A stretch of DNA of 22,449 bases from a virus: the IMG/VR virus record IMGVR_UViG_3300020172_001414, positions 1 to 22,449 of that record, one strand, 5' to 3'. This document shows positions 15,414 to 22,449 of the stretch, piece by piece (within the stretch, counting starts at the first letter, position 1; each line of letters starts with the position of its first letter). A model generated the notes under the pieces. That model did not search any database. It had not been told where the DNA came from and saw nothing but the letters and a program-made list of their open reading frames with translations. The translations under genes were made by a program, and so were the position numbers.

Positions 15414-16943
15414 TTAATTTGTTTCGATTGAGTTAGAACCACCGGTCCATTGGGACAGGTTAATTACGATAAATTCGGCTGGGTATTGCAAAGCAACTCC
15501 AACCTCTATATGAACTTCACCATTATCTACAGTTACTGCCGTATTGTTTGTTGAGTTACATACTACATAAAAAGCCTCGCTAGTGGTTGCTCCCTTAAGT
15601 CCACCCTTAGTCCAAAATTCTGAAAGAAGCCCAGAAATACCCATTGTGAGTTGAGTCCACAATCTTTCATCATTTGGTTCAAATACTGCATAGCTAGTTG
15701 AATCCTTTAAAGTTTGCTTCAAGTAGTTCAATGTTCTGCGAGCAGAGATGTACTTTCCGGGAGGAGCTTTATCTAGCGTGCGTCCACCATTAATAATGAT
15801 TCCACCACCAGGTATTGCCTTTAAGGTATTAACGTTGTAAGTTCCATACAGAGTACCTGTTTGTGCTTCAGTAAATGTTGAAGCTAGTCCAATTGCATTT
15901 CTGACATTAACATTGACACCAGCAGGAGTTTTGGAGACATTACGTTCAATTTCTGTACGAACATACGCTCCGGCAATTGCTCCACCAGGGGCAGTCGTGC
16001 GAATAGCTCCTGGACCAGTTTTTGAAGGATCAACCATCAACAATGCTGGGTAATAAACAGCAGCGTAGTTTGAGGCAGTGTAGCTAGCCACAGTAGTTCC
16101 GCCAATTGTTGTTACGTTAGACTCAACCATATCAGGATCAATAATTACAAAGGAATTACCACGTGTCTGTGCTTTATCAATAAAAGCGTTAACAACGCTT
16201 GTACTAGTCTTATTAACAGCATTTAGAATCAAAACACCTTCAACGCTATCAAGTTGTGATAATGCTGCTGTGTAATCAGAATCTTGTGTTGCCGAACCAG
16301 CAACACCTAGTGTAAATGCTGTAGCTGTGCTCTTATAGGCCCATGAAGCATCTGCTGTTTCAGCAGCCACAGCTCCACCAACAACTACGTTATCTATATA
16401 ACTTGAATAAGTATTTAAAATAGTAACAAAATAACGGTTAGATGAAATTTCTGGAGAAAGATCATTCCAACGTTCTACTTCAACTCCAGACAACTTAATA
16501 AGTAAGTTAAAAGTTGGGATTACTGAAGCAGTAGCTGCAGTAGATCCTGCTGTAAATTCCACAGTCAAATCATTACCCCAAACACCCTTGCTTATTGCAT
16601 CAGCAGTAAACAGTACAGCAGAAGCTGAACCAGTACCATTTGGGTAATACGGAACGGTAATAGCAGCGGCAGCTGCGCTGGTTGAGGTAACACGCACAAC
16701 ATAGGCATCCTTACCACCATTTGAAAAATAATGGTAAACGGCAAAACCAAGGTCTGATGTTTGTGAAAGATCACCATAAAGAGTACGGTAATCAGACCAA
16801 GAGGTTACCAAGGTTGCAGTTGACGGTCCACGTGAAGCTTCTCCAAAGAAAGCTGCAGTAGATCTCGATGTATTTGAACTTTTGGGCTTTGATACAAAAG
16901 CCGCCTCTGACACATACACACCAGGGTTTTGATAAGTGGGCAT
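15414..16943 (-). CDS. Contractile tail sheath protein
   Basis: The 509-residue protein shows the sheath pattern at both ends. The N-terminus is MPTYQNPGVYVSE with an FFGEASRGP strand and SWSDYRTLYG. The C-terminus has GGRTLDKAPPGKYISARRTLNYLKQTLKD, then AVFEPNDERLWTQLTMGISGLLSEFWTKGGLKG, and a final beta hairpin (EVHIEVGVALQYPAEFIVINL). The N- and C-terminal strands in this family mesh with neighbouring subunits, and its length is normal. It proves a myovirus-type contractile tail. AGGAG lies 7 bases upstream and the ATG directly follows the preceding stop. Confidence 0.96.
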   Translation of the reverse strand: MPTYQNPGVYVSEAAFVSKPKSSNTSRSTAAFFGEASRGPSTATLVTSWSDYRTLYGDLSQTSDLGFAVYHYFSNGGKDAYVVRVTSTSAAAAAITVPYYPNGTGSASAVLFTADAISKGVWGNDLTVEFTAGSTAATASVIPTFNLLIKLSGVEVERWNDLSPEISSNRYFVTILNTYSSYIDNVVVGGAVAAETADASWAYKSTATAFTLGVAGSATQDSDYTAALSQLDSVEGVLILNAVNKTSTSVVNAFIDKAQTRGNSFVIIDPDMVESNVTTIGGTTVASYTASNYAAVYYPALLMVDPSKTGPGAIRTTAPGGAIAGAYVRTEIERNVSKTPAGVNVNVRNAIGLASTFTEAQTGTLYGTYNVNTLKAIPGGGIIINGGRTLDKAPPGKYISARRTLNYLKQTLKDSTSYAVFEPNDERLWTQLTMGISGLLSEFWTKGGLKGATTSEAFYVVCNSTNNTAVTVDNGEVHIEVGVALQYPAEFIVINLSQWTGGSNSIETN

Positions 16944-17642
16944 TTAAAACTCCTCTGAAAGATTGGTTGCTGTAGGGAAATTACTATTAGTTTTTGTATT
17001 AAATTCTCCAACAAGGCTGAGAGCTAGTGGTACAGAACTAAAGTCTGTGTCAGCTATTTCAGCATTCATTTGTATTGTAAACACTTTTCTAAAGATACGT
17101 TTTCGGTATCCTGCTTCTCTATCTAAAAGGTCTGATGTAGACCAAGATTGAAGATCAAACCGACGAATTGTACCATCTTCTGGGATTTCAATAAAACCCG
17201 TTCTGAACGGTACAACTCTTCTTAATATTTTACTAGATAACTGCCTGTCATGTAGGGCTGTTCTGGTATAGGTGGTTACTTGGTACATTAAGTTTACTGG
17301 AATAAACGAATGTACTTTAAGAGCATGATTAGCAATATTTAAACTGGCTAACTCAGAGGAGGTCATTTCAGATGGGTAGTAATCTATGTACGAACTACCA
17401 TTTGAAGCAGATACAGTATTACTATAGTAATAGTTAGTCTCAGACAACTGTCTGCGGGTATCGTGGCTTAGGTTTACCATTTCTATAGTAATAAAAGGGT
17501 ATGCTTTTTCAGTTTCCCCTTCAGGGTACCTAAAGAAAACTTGAACCGCGCGCTCTTGGTTTCTATCATCAGATACAGTTAAATTACTAAATCTGTTTTT
17601 AACAGCAGCATCTTCTGCAAGCAAAAATCCCTTGTTAGGCAT
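16944..17642 (-). CDS. Tail terminator/sheath-proximal protein (by position)
   Basis: The 232-residue protein has paired strands in the N-terminal half (VQVFFRYPEGETEKAYPFITIEMVNLSHD) typical of tail-terminator-like folds. The middle has LKVHSFIPVNLMYQVTTYTRTALHDRQLSSKILRRVVPF and the C-terminal half ends in strands such as FTIQMNAEIADTDF. No signature fixes the family. It lies between the connector genes and the sheath, where the tail terminator or tail-completion protein is normally coded. It shares one base with the upstream gene (TAATG), implying translational coupling. Confidence 0.65.
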   Translation of the reverse strand: MPNKGFLLAEDAAVKNRFSNLTVSDDRNQERAVQVFFRYPEGETEKAYPFITIEMVNLSHDTRRQLSETNYYYSNTVSASNGSSYIDYYPSEMTSSELASLNIANHALKVHSFIPVNLMYQVTTYTRTALHDRQLSSKILRRVVPFRTGFIEIPEDGTIRRFDLQSWSTSDLLDREAGYRKRIFRKVFTIQMNAEIADTDFSSVPLALSLVGEFNTKTNSNFPTATNLSEEF

Positions 17643-18022
17643 TATCTAATACCTATCTTTTGGAACTGTTCTTTAATTAAGGGAACCAACTCAGCTTGTG
17701 CTTTTACTGCAGCTGACCGCAATACGGGCTTAGGTGGGTTTTCAGAATCCCCAGATTCTAGAAGTTCAGCTTCTGGGTGATCAGATTTAATTGTTAGAGT
17801 CATTGACTTAGAGTCAAAAGTAACCTTAATAGTCTTTGCTATATCTGCACCCCATGAGCTAGCTGCATCTTTTCTGAGTTTAGTCTGATACTTTTTAACA
17901 GCCTTGTTTATAGAAGCTTCAACTTCTTTTAGGGTTTTCATGACATTAGCCATTGCGTGGGGAACAACGCCTTTAGTTGAAGAATGTGTAAGAGATGTGG
18001 GGTATGCAGTTTGTCCAGGCAT
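17642..18022 (-). CDS. Putative head-tail connector/neck protein (HK97 gp10-like)
   Basis: The start is placed at ATG 18022 (MPGQTAYPTSL), giving 126 residues, since AGAGG lies 5 bases upstream; a longer frame from 18064 has no such support and would begin inside a perfect palindrome. The protein has a long N-terminal helix (TLKEVEASINKAVKKYQTKLRKDAA), then strands TIKVTFDSKSMTLTIKS and a helical end (PVLRSAAVKAQAELVPLIKEQF). Helix plus beta-sheet of this size is common among HK97 gp10-like joining proteins, and the gene lies between neck and terminator genes. The assignment is by position and secondary structure only. Confidence 0.55.
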   Translation of the reverse strand: MPGQTAYPTSLTHSSTKGVVPHAMANVMKTLKEVEASINKAVKKYQTKLRKDAASSWGADIAKTIKVTFDSKSMTLTIKSDHPEAELLESGDSENPPKPVLRSAAVKAQAELVPLIKEQFQKIGIR

Positions 18023-18052
18023 AAGGACCTCTAACAATTCTAGGCGTTGACT

Positions 18053-18072
18053 GCTACAACGCACGTTGTAGC
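18053..18072. repeat. Perfect 20-bp palindrome in a rare intergenic gap
   Basis: Nine-base arms GCTACAACG and CGTTGTAGC flank a two-base centre. It occupies one of the few true gaps (18023-18082) in an otherwise overlapping operon, between the stop of the 180-residue gene and the start at 18022. No T-run follows on the minus strand, so it is not a standard terminator. An RNA processing stem, a translation-modulating hairpin or a protein-binding site are possible. Confidence 0.75.
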
Positions 18073-18082
18073 TACTATAATT

Positions 18083-18625
18083 TTAGCCTATCTCAGGTAA
18101 GGCTGCAGGCCATGGGAGGTTATTGCTAGACAACTCAGGAAAGCTAGAGTCATTAACAAATTCCTGGTCAACATAAAGTTCCTGTCCTTGAATTAACACA
18201 AAAACTTCACCCTTAACACGGCCTCTAACTGCGTAGTCAAACACTGAAAAGAATCTACCATCATACAAAAATACGTCATTAAGGTGGTTACGGTACTCCC
18301 AGACTGCTTCAATACCTGCGTTTCTCATGGCATTTACTGGGATAAACAAGTTCATTGTTTCTAAAGTTAATCGACCTTCAGGAATAGCTCTTCTTTGGTC
18401 TTCAGTTTCAGAAGCTAAAAGTGCAGGTAGAACCACTCCAGGTTTGTACTTACGACCACCAGTACCACTTGGGGACTCATCGTATACATCATCATACACA
18501 CTAGTAGTATTACTACTTTCACCTAATGGTATAAATTCATACCAAACTAGGTACTCTTGTCCAGCTTCTTTATGACGTTTATTAAAGTGTTTATTTATTA
18601 ATGAAAGTTCAGTATGCAGATTCAT
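18083..18625 (-). CDS. Putative neck/head-closure protein
   Basis: The 180-residue protein has an N-terminal helix (LHTELSLINKHFNKRHKEAG), a YLVWYEFIPL strand, a Ser/Tyr/Asp-rich loop with YDDVYDESP, and then PGVVLPALLASETEDQRRAIPEGRLTLETMNLFIP. The middle and C-terminal parts alternate strands (YDGRFFSVFDYAVRGRVKGEVFVLIQGQEL). This resembles small beta-barrel head-closure proteins in size and location, but I cannot name the family. It shares one base with the upstream neck gene (TAATG) and has no independent ribosome binding site, so it is made at a fixed ratio to it. Confidence 0.6.
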   Translation of the reverse strand: MNLHTELSLINKHFNKRHKEAGQEYLVWYEFIPLGESSNTTSVYDDVYDESPSGTGGRKYKPGVVLPALLASETEDQRRAIPEGRLTLETMNLFIPVNAMRNAGIEAVWEYRNHLNDVFLYDGRFFSVFDYAVRGRVKGEVFVLIQGQELYVDQEFVNDSSFPELSSNNLPWPAALPEIG

Positions 18626-19425
18626 TAGTAAAACGCATTCGTAGTAGCACCTGTTGGAGGAGTAGTATCTATATAAACGTCCTCGCGGAGATTATCACCC
18701 TTGGTTTCTGGGGTAACAATTCCTTCATCAATTTCTGGCCATTGACGTTCCATAGGAGAAAAATCTCCAAGTTCTTTAGACTTGTAAAGTGGTACAAGGC
18801 GATTGGTGGTTCTAGAAGTACGGCGAAGGTTAAATACTTCTAGTCTGTCAAAACCAATATTAAGTGATGTAGCGTGACGTCTGTATTCACCCTCCCATTG
18901 AGACAGCAAAGATTGAACCATTCGGAAACGCTGACTGGCAGGAATATGCACTGACTCAGAGGTAATTACGTCAATGTCACGACTGTACTCAGTCATTAAA
19001 GCCCACAAAGCTTCACAAATAGCAGCAATTCCAATAGCGTTAATTACAACATCAGAAAGCTGTTCTACCGAGAGGTTAATGGTATGTAAGTGCTTTTCTA
19101 ATGCTCTTTTAGTATAAAAAGACAAATCAGTAGGGGTAACCCACTCATAATAATAACCCTCAACCATAACTTTAGTGCTACTTGAATACGTTCCTGCAAG
19201 CCTTAAAATTCCATTACGTTCATCAACACTATATTGCGTTGGTGATAAGACTGAAGCAGAACCAGCACCAGACAAATAAACAGCTACCCATAGGGACTCA
19301 GAGTCAATATTAATATGATCTAATTCATAGGTGCGGCCAACCACATCAAAAGATGTTTGAAAGAACTTAGGGAAATCCCTGAGGTAGGTCCTTGCGATAG
19401 TCTCAATGTCTGCCTGTGTTGCCAT
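18625..19425 (-). CDS. Putative head-tail adaptor/neck protein
   Basis: The 266-residue protein starts with MATQADIETIARTYLRDFPKFFQTSF and has a short beta domain (VWVAVYLSGAGSASVLSPTQYSVDERNGILRLAG). A central helical core follows (YTKRALEKHLHTINLSVEQLSDVVINAIGIAAICEALWALMTEYSRDI), and then a charged C-terminus. The helical core and its position second after the capsid-proximal genes fit a portal-adaptor/neck protein, though no family can be named with certainty. The ribosome binding site is weak, and the gene begins 14 bases after the stop of a 51-residue mini-gene. Confidence 0.6.
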   Translation of the reverse strand: MATQADIETIARTYLRDFPKFFQTSFDVVGRTYELDHINIDSESLWVAVYLSGAGSASVLSPTQYSVDERNGILRLAGTYSSSTKVMVEGYYYEWVTPTDLSFYTKRALEKHLHTINLSVEQLSDVVINAIGIAAICEALWALMTEYSRDIDVITSESVHIPASQRFRMVQSLLSQWEGEYRRHATSLNIGFDRLEVFNLRRTSRTTNRLVPLYKSKELGDFSPMERQWPEIDEGIVTPETKGDNLREDVYIDTTPPTGATTNAFY

Positions 19426-19439
19426 ATAACCAGTCTATC

Positions 19440-19595
19440 TCAAGTAGGGGTGTCAGCGGAGTCTTGACCTGGCACAGTCTTTTGTATTGGTTGGTTTACA
19501 GCTGGTTGTTCAGGGCGCATTGCGCCAACACTTGTTATACGCCTAATTCGTATTTGATCAGGAGTACCAGTTGGTTTTGGAAGTTTTTCTATCAT
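19440..19595 (-). CDS. 51-aa proline-rich mini-protein in the neck region
   Basis: A 51-codon frame starts at ATG 19595, overlapping the collar fibre stop as ATGA (19592-19595), and ends with TGA at 19440. The sequence is basic and proline/glutamine-rich (IEKLPKPTG, DQIRIRRITSVG, RPEQPAVNQP) with no membrane segment. The ATGA overlap and full use of an otherwise empty 166-base gap argue that it is a real gene. No family is recognised. A small extended structural peptide or assembly factor of the neck is a reasonable guess. Confidence 0.68.
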   Translation of the reverse strand: MIEKLPKPTGTPDQIRIRRITSVGAMRPEQPAVNQPIQKTVPGQDSADTPT

Positions 19596-21103
19596 AACGC
19601 GCGTATAAACCAACGCATGGTTACATAAGGAGGAATAACCGATAAAGAGTCACCAGTTCCAGTACTATTTGCAGTATCTCCAGTGCTAACACCTGTATTA
19701 GCACTAGCTGTGGATGTTGTTAGGCTTCCAGTATTACCAGTATAGTTATCAAAATCAATGTCATGTTTATGAGATACTGCATTTTTTAATCCTGTAGTGT
19801 AATGGACTTGCATACCACGTGCAGGGAAACCAAATCCAACATCGCTAGCATTTGCATCTGGAAGTATCGTAAGACCATCCGCTAACCCATTATTATTAAC
19901 AGAGTGTGGGACTATATATCCAGTATCCCCATAGACTGTACCACTGGCAACGGTGAATGTGCCATTTATATACTCAGTTAATCTAGTAACAAATCCACCA
20001 GTGGTACCTGCCTGGTTATAACCATCTTGTACTTCTGGAAGGTGGGTGTGTACTCCACCTAGTTTAGTTTCCTGGTCTGCATGAGCATGATCCATTGTAT
20101 GAGCATGGCTTCCAACAGGATGTGTGTGGTCATTTAAATCATGTTTGTGTGCAGGTAAATTACTTTCTGCAATAGATACTGAGCTACTACCACCGGTAGT
20201 TCCTGCAGTTCCTGATCCTTGAATAAACCCACTTGATAAGTTAGGCAATTTAAAGGTTGTGCCAACGTACGGTCCGTATGTTTCCCCTAGTAAATTCTTT
20301 AGCTCAGTGTAGTTTGTATTAGAAACATAGTCACCATTGCACTCTAACCAAAATGTTTTACCAGTTGGGTTAGGGGTTGTTACGTTACTTGGCCACATAA
20401 TGATGGAGCCAATTGGTGTAACTGAACCAGAGTTATTTTGAAGTAGTAACTCAACCCAAGTTCCATTTGTTTTAATGAAAACACCAGAAGATGAAGCAAC
20501 CTCAGTTGTTCTGTAATACAGGTCTCCATTATTACCAATAGTATTATCAGGGTTCGTGGACCCGCGTAAACTAGTAGTTGATGGAACGTTAACCCGTTTG
20601 TCTACTATGCATGCATTAGAAATTGCAGCAGCAGCATTACGAAATACCGTAGCTAACACAACATCAGTAGTTGGGTTATTTGCAGTGATATTACCAATGT
20701 TTATGTAATCCACTCCAACAAGGCTACTAAGTCTGCTAGGTGTTTTAGGAAAAGTTGGGTTAGTTGTGTCTTCAGGTCCAGAAACTACCACTATAGAAAT
20801 TGCATTAGTTGTGGTATTTAAACGTGCAACAACTATGTCAAATCTATAGGTGGTAGTAATTGGTGCAGTAGGTAACGTTATTTGGTTAAAAACTGGAACA
20901 TTATAGACAACCCCTTGTATAGCAACCGCACCTTGATCAACTTTAATAGTTGTACCAGTTACTGTTGATACGGCACAACCTGTAAGAACACCAGTTGAAC
21001 GATCTCCTAATATTTGAAAATCAAGAGAATCTGGTTCAGACTGGTCAAGGGCAATAAAATTACTGCCATCAATATCGGTAGCGTTAGGGATTATGAAGGG
21101 CAT
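19592..21103 (-). CDS. Tail-collar-domain fibre protein with His-rich metal-binding region
   Basis: The start is placed at MPFIIPNATDIDG (ATG 21103, GAGG 5 bases upstream), giving 503 residues; a longer frame from 21202 overlaps the preceding gene. Residues about 1-190 are beta-rich. Residues about 230-302 are a phage tail collar domain (PIGSIIMWPSN, FWLECNGDYVSNTNYTELKNLLGETYG, TTFKLPNLSSGFIQGSG). A run of HxH motifs follows (HKH, HTH, HAH, HAH, HTH within about 50 residues, plus a later HKH), as in fibre tips where paired His residues bind iron. The C-terminus is Thr/Ser/Gly-rich and ends in VIPPYVTMRWFIRA, the usual collar-protein tail. It lies between capsid and neck genes and not near the baseplate, so it may be a neck whisker, collar or head fibre. 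Confidence 0.87.
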   Translation of the reverse strand: MPFIIPNATDIDGSNFIALDQSEPDSLDFQILGDRSTGVLTGCAVSTVTGTTIKVDQGAVAIQGVVYNVPVFNQITLPTAPITTTYRFDIVVARLNTTTNAISIVVVSGPEDTTNPTFPKTPSRLSSLVGVDYINIGNITANNPTTDVVLATVFRNAAAAISNACIVDKRVNVPSTTSLRGSTNPDNTIGNNGDLYYRTTEVASSSGVFIKTNGTWVELLLQNNSGSVTPIGSIIMWPSNVTTPNPTGKTFWLECNGDYVSNTNYTELKNLLGETYGPYVGTTFKLPNLSSGFIQGSGTAGTTGGSSSVSIAESNLPAHKHDLNDHTHPVGSHAHTMDHAHADQETKLGGVHTHLPEVQDGYNQAGTTGGFVTRLTEYINGTFTVASGTVYGDTGYIVPHSVNNNGLADGLTILPDANASDVGFGFPARGMQVHYTTGLKNAVSHKHDIDFDNYTGNTGSLTTSTASANTGVSTGDTANSTGTGDSLSVIPPYVTMRWFIRAL

Positions 21104-21110
21104 GTATACC

Positions 21111-21359
21111 TCAAGCCATAGTGTCGTAAATGTTACCGTTATTACGGAGGTAGTTGAACAAGTCTTTTGGCAACTTGTAGCTCTTTCCGTCAACAAAATC
21201 AAACTTATCTTGACCCCAGAACATAATCCATGTTCCCTTAACTCTTGCTTTTACAAAATCAGGGTCAGACGAAGAAACAATGACGGGTTCGTCAATGACT
21301 ACTTCATCGTGTTCTACGGGTTCTGCCCAATTTGTTGTGGTCGTAATCTTGCGAGCCAT
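21111..21359 (-). CDS. Small conserved-looking protein next to the major capsid gene
   Basis: The 82-residue protein has a variable acidic N-terminus (PVEHDEVVIDEPVIV) and a compact C-terminal part, VKARVKGTWIMFWGQDKFDFVDGKSYKLPKDLFNYLRNNGNIYDTM, which looks like one small beta-helix domain. A very strong AAGGAG site sits before the ATG with the spacer ATATC, suggesting abundant product. I recall similar small proteins beside capsid genes in related phages, with unknown function. A head decoration or head-tail joining accessory is possible. No firm family can be named. Confidence 0.78.
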   Translation of the reverse strand: MARKITTTTNWAEPVEHDEVVIDEPVIVSSSDPDFVKARVKGTWIMFWGQDKFDFVDGKSYKLPKDLFNYLRNNGNIYDTMA

Positions 21360-21396
21360 GATATCTCCTTGTAGTTATGTGCTTATAAATGGTAAT

Positions 21397-21420
21397 GGGT
21401 GGGGGTTTCTGCCCCCACCC
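21397..21420 (-). terminator. Strong stem-loop after the major capsid gene (attenuator or RNA-stability hairpin)
   Basis: Nine-base arms GGGTGGGGG and CCCCCACCC around a six-base loop form a very stable hairpin (two further A-T pairs can extend it), 54 bases after the capsid stop. A weaker stem (CGTACCC/GGGTTACG with one bulge) lies at about 21434-21454. In the minus-strand transcript the stem is followed by ATTACCATTTATAA, without a clean T-run. Partial termination or protection of the capsid mRNA 3' end is more likely than full termination, because the operon continues. Confidence 0.6.
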
Positions 21421-21474
21421 ATATTACACCATTCGTACCCTTAAATGGGTTACGATTCCTTACCTTTTTTAGGT

Positions 21475-22449
21475 TCAGGAAATGGCGCCACCAAGCGTGT
21501 TGAGAATAACACGCGACTCGTGTGTGATCACACCAAAGCCCCAGATGGCGTACCAAGCAAGACCATGCTCACGACCAAAGTCAATGACACCACCGTCGCG
21601 CAGTTCAACCGGAAGGCTGATAGCGTGACCAAAGGAGTTGTCACCAATCATGATTGCGTTGTAAGCATCGGCGTTTTCTTGGAAGCCAGCAGTAGCACTG
21701 GAGTCAAGCGTTGAACCCATGCCGTAGAGGGGAGCGGCAGCTGCAGTAGCGTCCAAGCCCTTCTTAACCTGGGTGGTTTCAATGAACACGACGTCGTACA
21801 AGCGGCCAATTTCACCGAGCATGAAGTTGCCCGGAGCAGCGTACTTGGTGACTTCAATGAATTCCGGCCAGTCACGGAGCGAGCGGCTCTGCGACGGGTG
21901 AACGAAGCACACGTAGGTGTCGCCCAAACGCGGGATGTTCTGACCAGCAAGAACTTCGACTGCGTCCTTAATGGTTGCGGGGCTGAGGTAGCCAGGAGCC
22001 GAGGCTGAGCCAAGGGTACCAGCGTCGTACGGGCTGATTGCGCCACGTGCCGAAGCCGAGGTGCGACCGAAGACCACGCTCGGAGCAACAGCGTTGCCAG
22101 AATCGTAAGCACCAGAGGTACCGAAAGGAATGCCCTTCGAGTACAAGGTGTTACGAGCCTGGGCGTCCATGCTCTGTGCCATGTGGCGACCAAGCAAGCG
22201 TGAAGCTGAGGCCATGACGTCATCAAATGATGCGTTCAAAAGGAGCTCAGTAACTGCAACTGCCTGACCGTTTTCCTTAACGGTGATCTGGATCTGGCTG
22301 GCCGAGAGGGCCTTCGGATCCATACGCACGCCTTCACTCAGCACTGCACCAGTGTCATCATTGACGGTGAGGTTGTTGTAGCGCATGAAGTTGATGGTCA
22401 AACCAGGCTGAACACCAAGTTCGGTCTTCTTAACAGCGAACTGTTCGAA
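21475..22449 (-). CDS. Major capsid protein, N4 gp56-like (N-terminus beyond the window)
   Basis: The frame is open to the right edge (324 residues visible) and its start is not in the window; a TTG at 22401 is internal. Visible blocks include FEQFAVKKTELGVQPGLTINFMRYNNL, KENGQAVAVTELL, SRLLGRHMAQSMDAQARNTL, TYVCFVHPSQSRSLRDWPEF and a C-terminal WYAIWGFGVI strand, consistent with HK97-fold, N4 gp56-type capsid proteins. Codon third positions are much richer in G/C than in the neighbouring tail genes, fitting very high expression. It is first in the visible order of the late operon and is followed by a strong hairpin. Confidence 0.88.
   Translation of the reverse strand, partial: FEQFAVKKTELGVQPGLTINFMRYNNLTVNDDTGAVLSEGVRMDPKALSASQIQITVKENGQAVAVTELLLNASFDDVMASASRLLGRHMAQSMDAQARNTLYSKGIPFGTSGAYDSGNAVAPSVVFGRTSASARGAISPYDAGTLGSASAPGYLSPATIKDAVEVLAGQNIPRLGDTYVCFVHPSQSRSLRDWPEFIEVTKYAAPGNFMLGEIGRLYDVVFIETTQVKKGLDATAAAAPLYGMGSTLDSSATAGFQENADAYNAIMIGDNSFGHAISLPVELRDGGVIDFGREHGLAWYAIWGFGVITHESRVILNTLGGAIS

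Noticed and set aside
19592-21103. Diversity-generating retroelement targeting the collar fibre
   Set aside because: No reverse transcriptase frame and no second near-identical copy of the fibre's 3' end is visible in the window.
21103-21202. Upstream start extending the collar fibre by 33 residues
   Set aside because: It would overlap the 82-residue gene, and the added residues are Thr/Cys-rich with no match to a fibre N-terminus. GAGG 5 bases before 21103 supports the shorter form.
21648-22226. 192-residue minus-strand frame inside the capsid gene
   Set aside because: It is a shadow frame favoured by the G/C-rich third positions of the capsid gene. The sequence is a monotonous Arg/Ser/Leu/Thr mix with no domain.
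22401-22449. TTG at 22401 as the start of the capsid gene
   Set aside because: The frame remains open to the window edge and the upstream residues (FEQFAVKKTELG) fit the capsid family, so the true start is outside.
1-22449. tRNA genes, CRISPR arrays, insertion sequences, integrase or attachment sites
   Set aside because: None could be recognised by eye on either strand. Temperate lifestyle therefore cannot be judged from this window.

Overview
The window is a piece of a tailed double-stranded DNA phage (or prophage) with a contractile tail. The evidence is one long run of minus-strand structural genes that includes a T4 gp19-type tail tube, a contractile sheath, a tape measure protein with murein-hydrolase-like domains, and a P2/T4-type baseplate set (CIS-tube-like, LysM, gpD-like hub, OB-fold spike, gp25, gpJ-like, gpI-like). 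The DNA is visibly A/T-rich except in the major capsid gene. The host cannot be fixed from this sequence. The gene content resembles low-GC environmental, possibly freshwater actinobacterial, myoviruses, but that is an impression and not a result.

Layout, in the direction of late transcription (right to left, minus strand). The major capsid protein runs off the right edge and is followed by a stem-loop. Next come an 82-aa protein, a tail-collar-domain fibre, a 51-aa mini-protein, and three or four neck/connector/terminator genes. Then sheath, tail tube, and a gp26-like tail assembly chaperone whose end overlaps a second short reading frame (likely programmed frameshift). Then the tape measure, seven baseplate genes, a small two-helix membrane protein (holin candidate) and an unknown 257-aa protein. 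Most junctions are ATGA or TAATG overlaps or short gaps carrying an AGGAG-type ribosome binding site, so this is one translationally coupled operon. It ends at a strong, probably bidirectional, terminator at about 1939-1964.

From the left, three small plus-strand genes converge on the same terminator: a Dps-family ferritin-like protein, a small basic protein of the DUF6321 type, and a 37-aa protein with a CxxCxC head and a Lys/Ala/Pro histone-H1-like tail. Divergent from them, at the left edge, is a minus-strand gene (cut by the window) for a winged-helix DNA-binding protein that looks like a replication initiator.

The most interesting signal is inside that initiator-like gene. Three copies of a 24-bp near-perfect palindrome lie in its linker region, followed by an A/T-rich stretch with its own short direct repeats. 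One palindrome copy is read in a different codon frame from the other two, so conservation appears to act on the DNA and not the protein. The arrangement (N-terminal DNA-binding domain, iterons, A/T-rich stretch, C-terminal domain) is that of lambda O with its internal origin, and suggests a replication origin embedded in an initiator gene. Second in interest are the Dps/basic-protein cassette and the putative frameshift in the tail chaperone gene.
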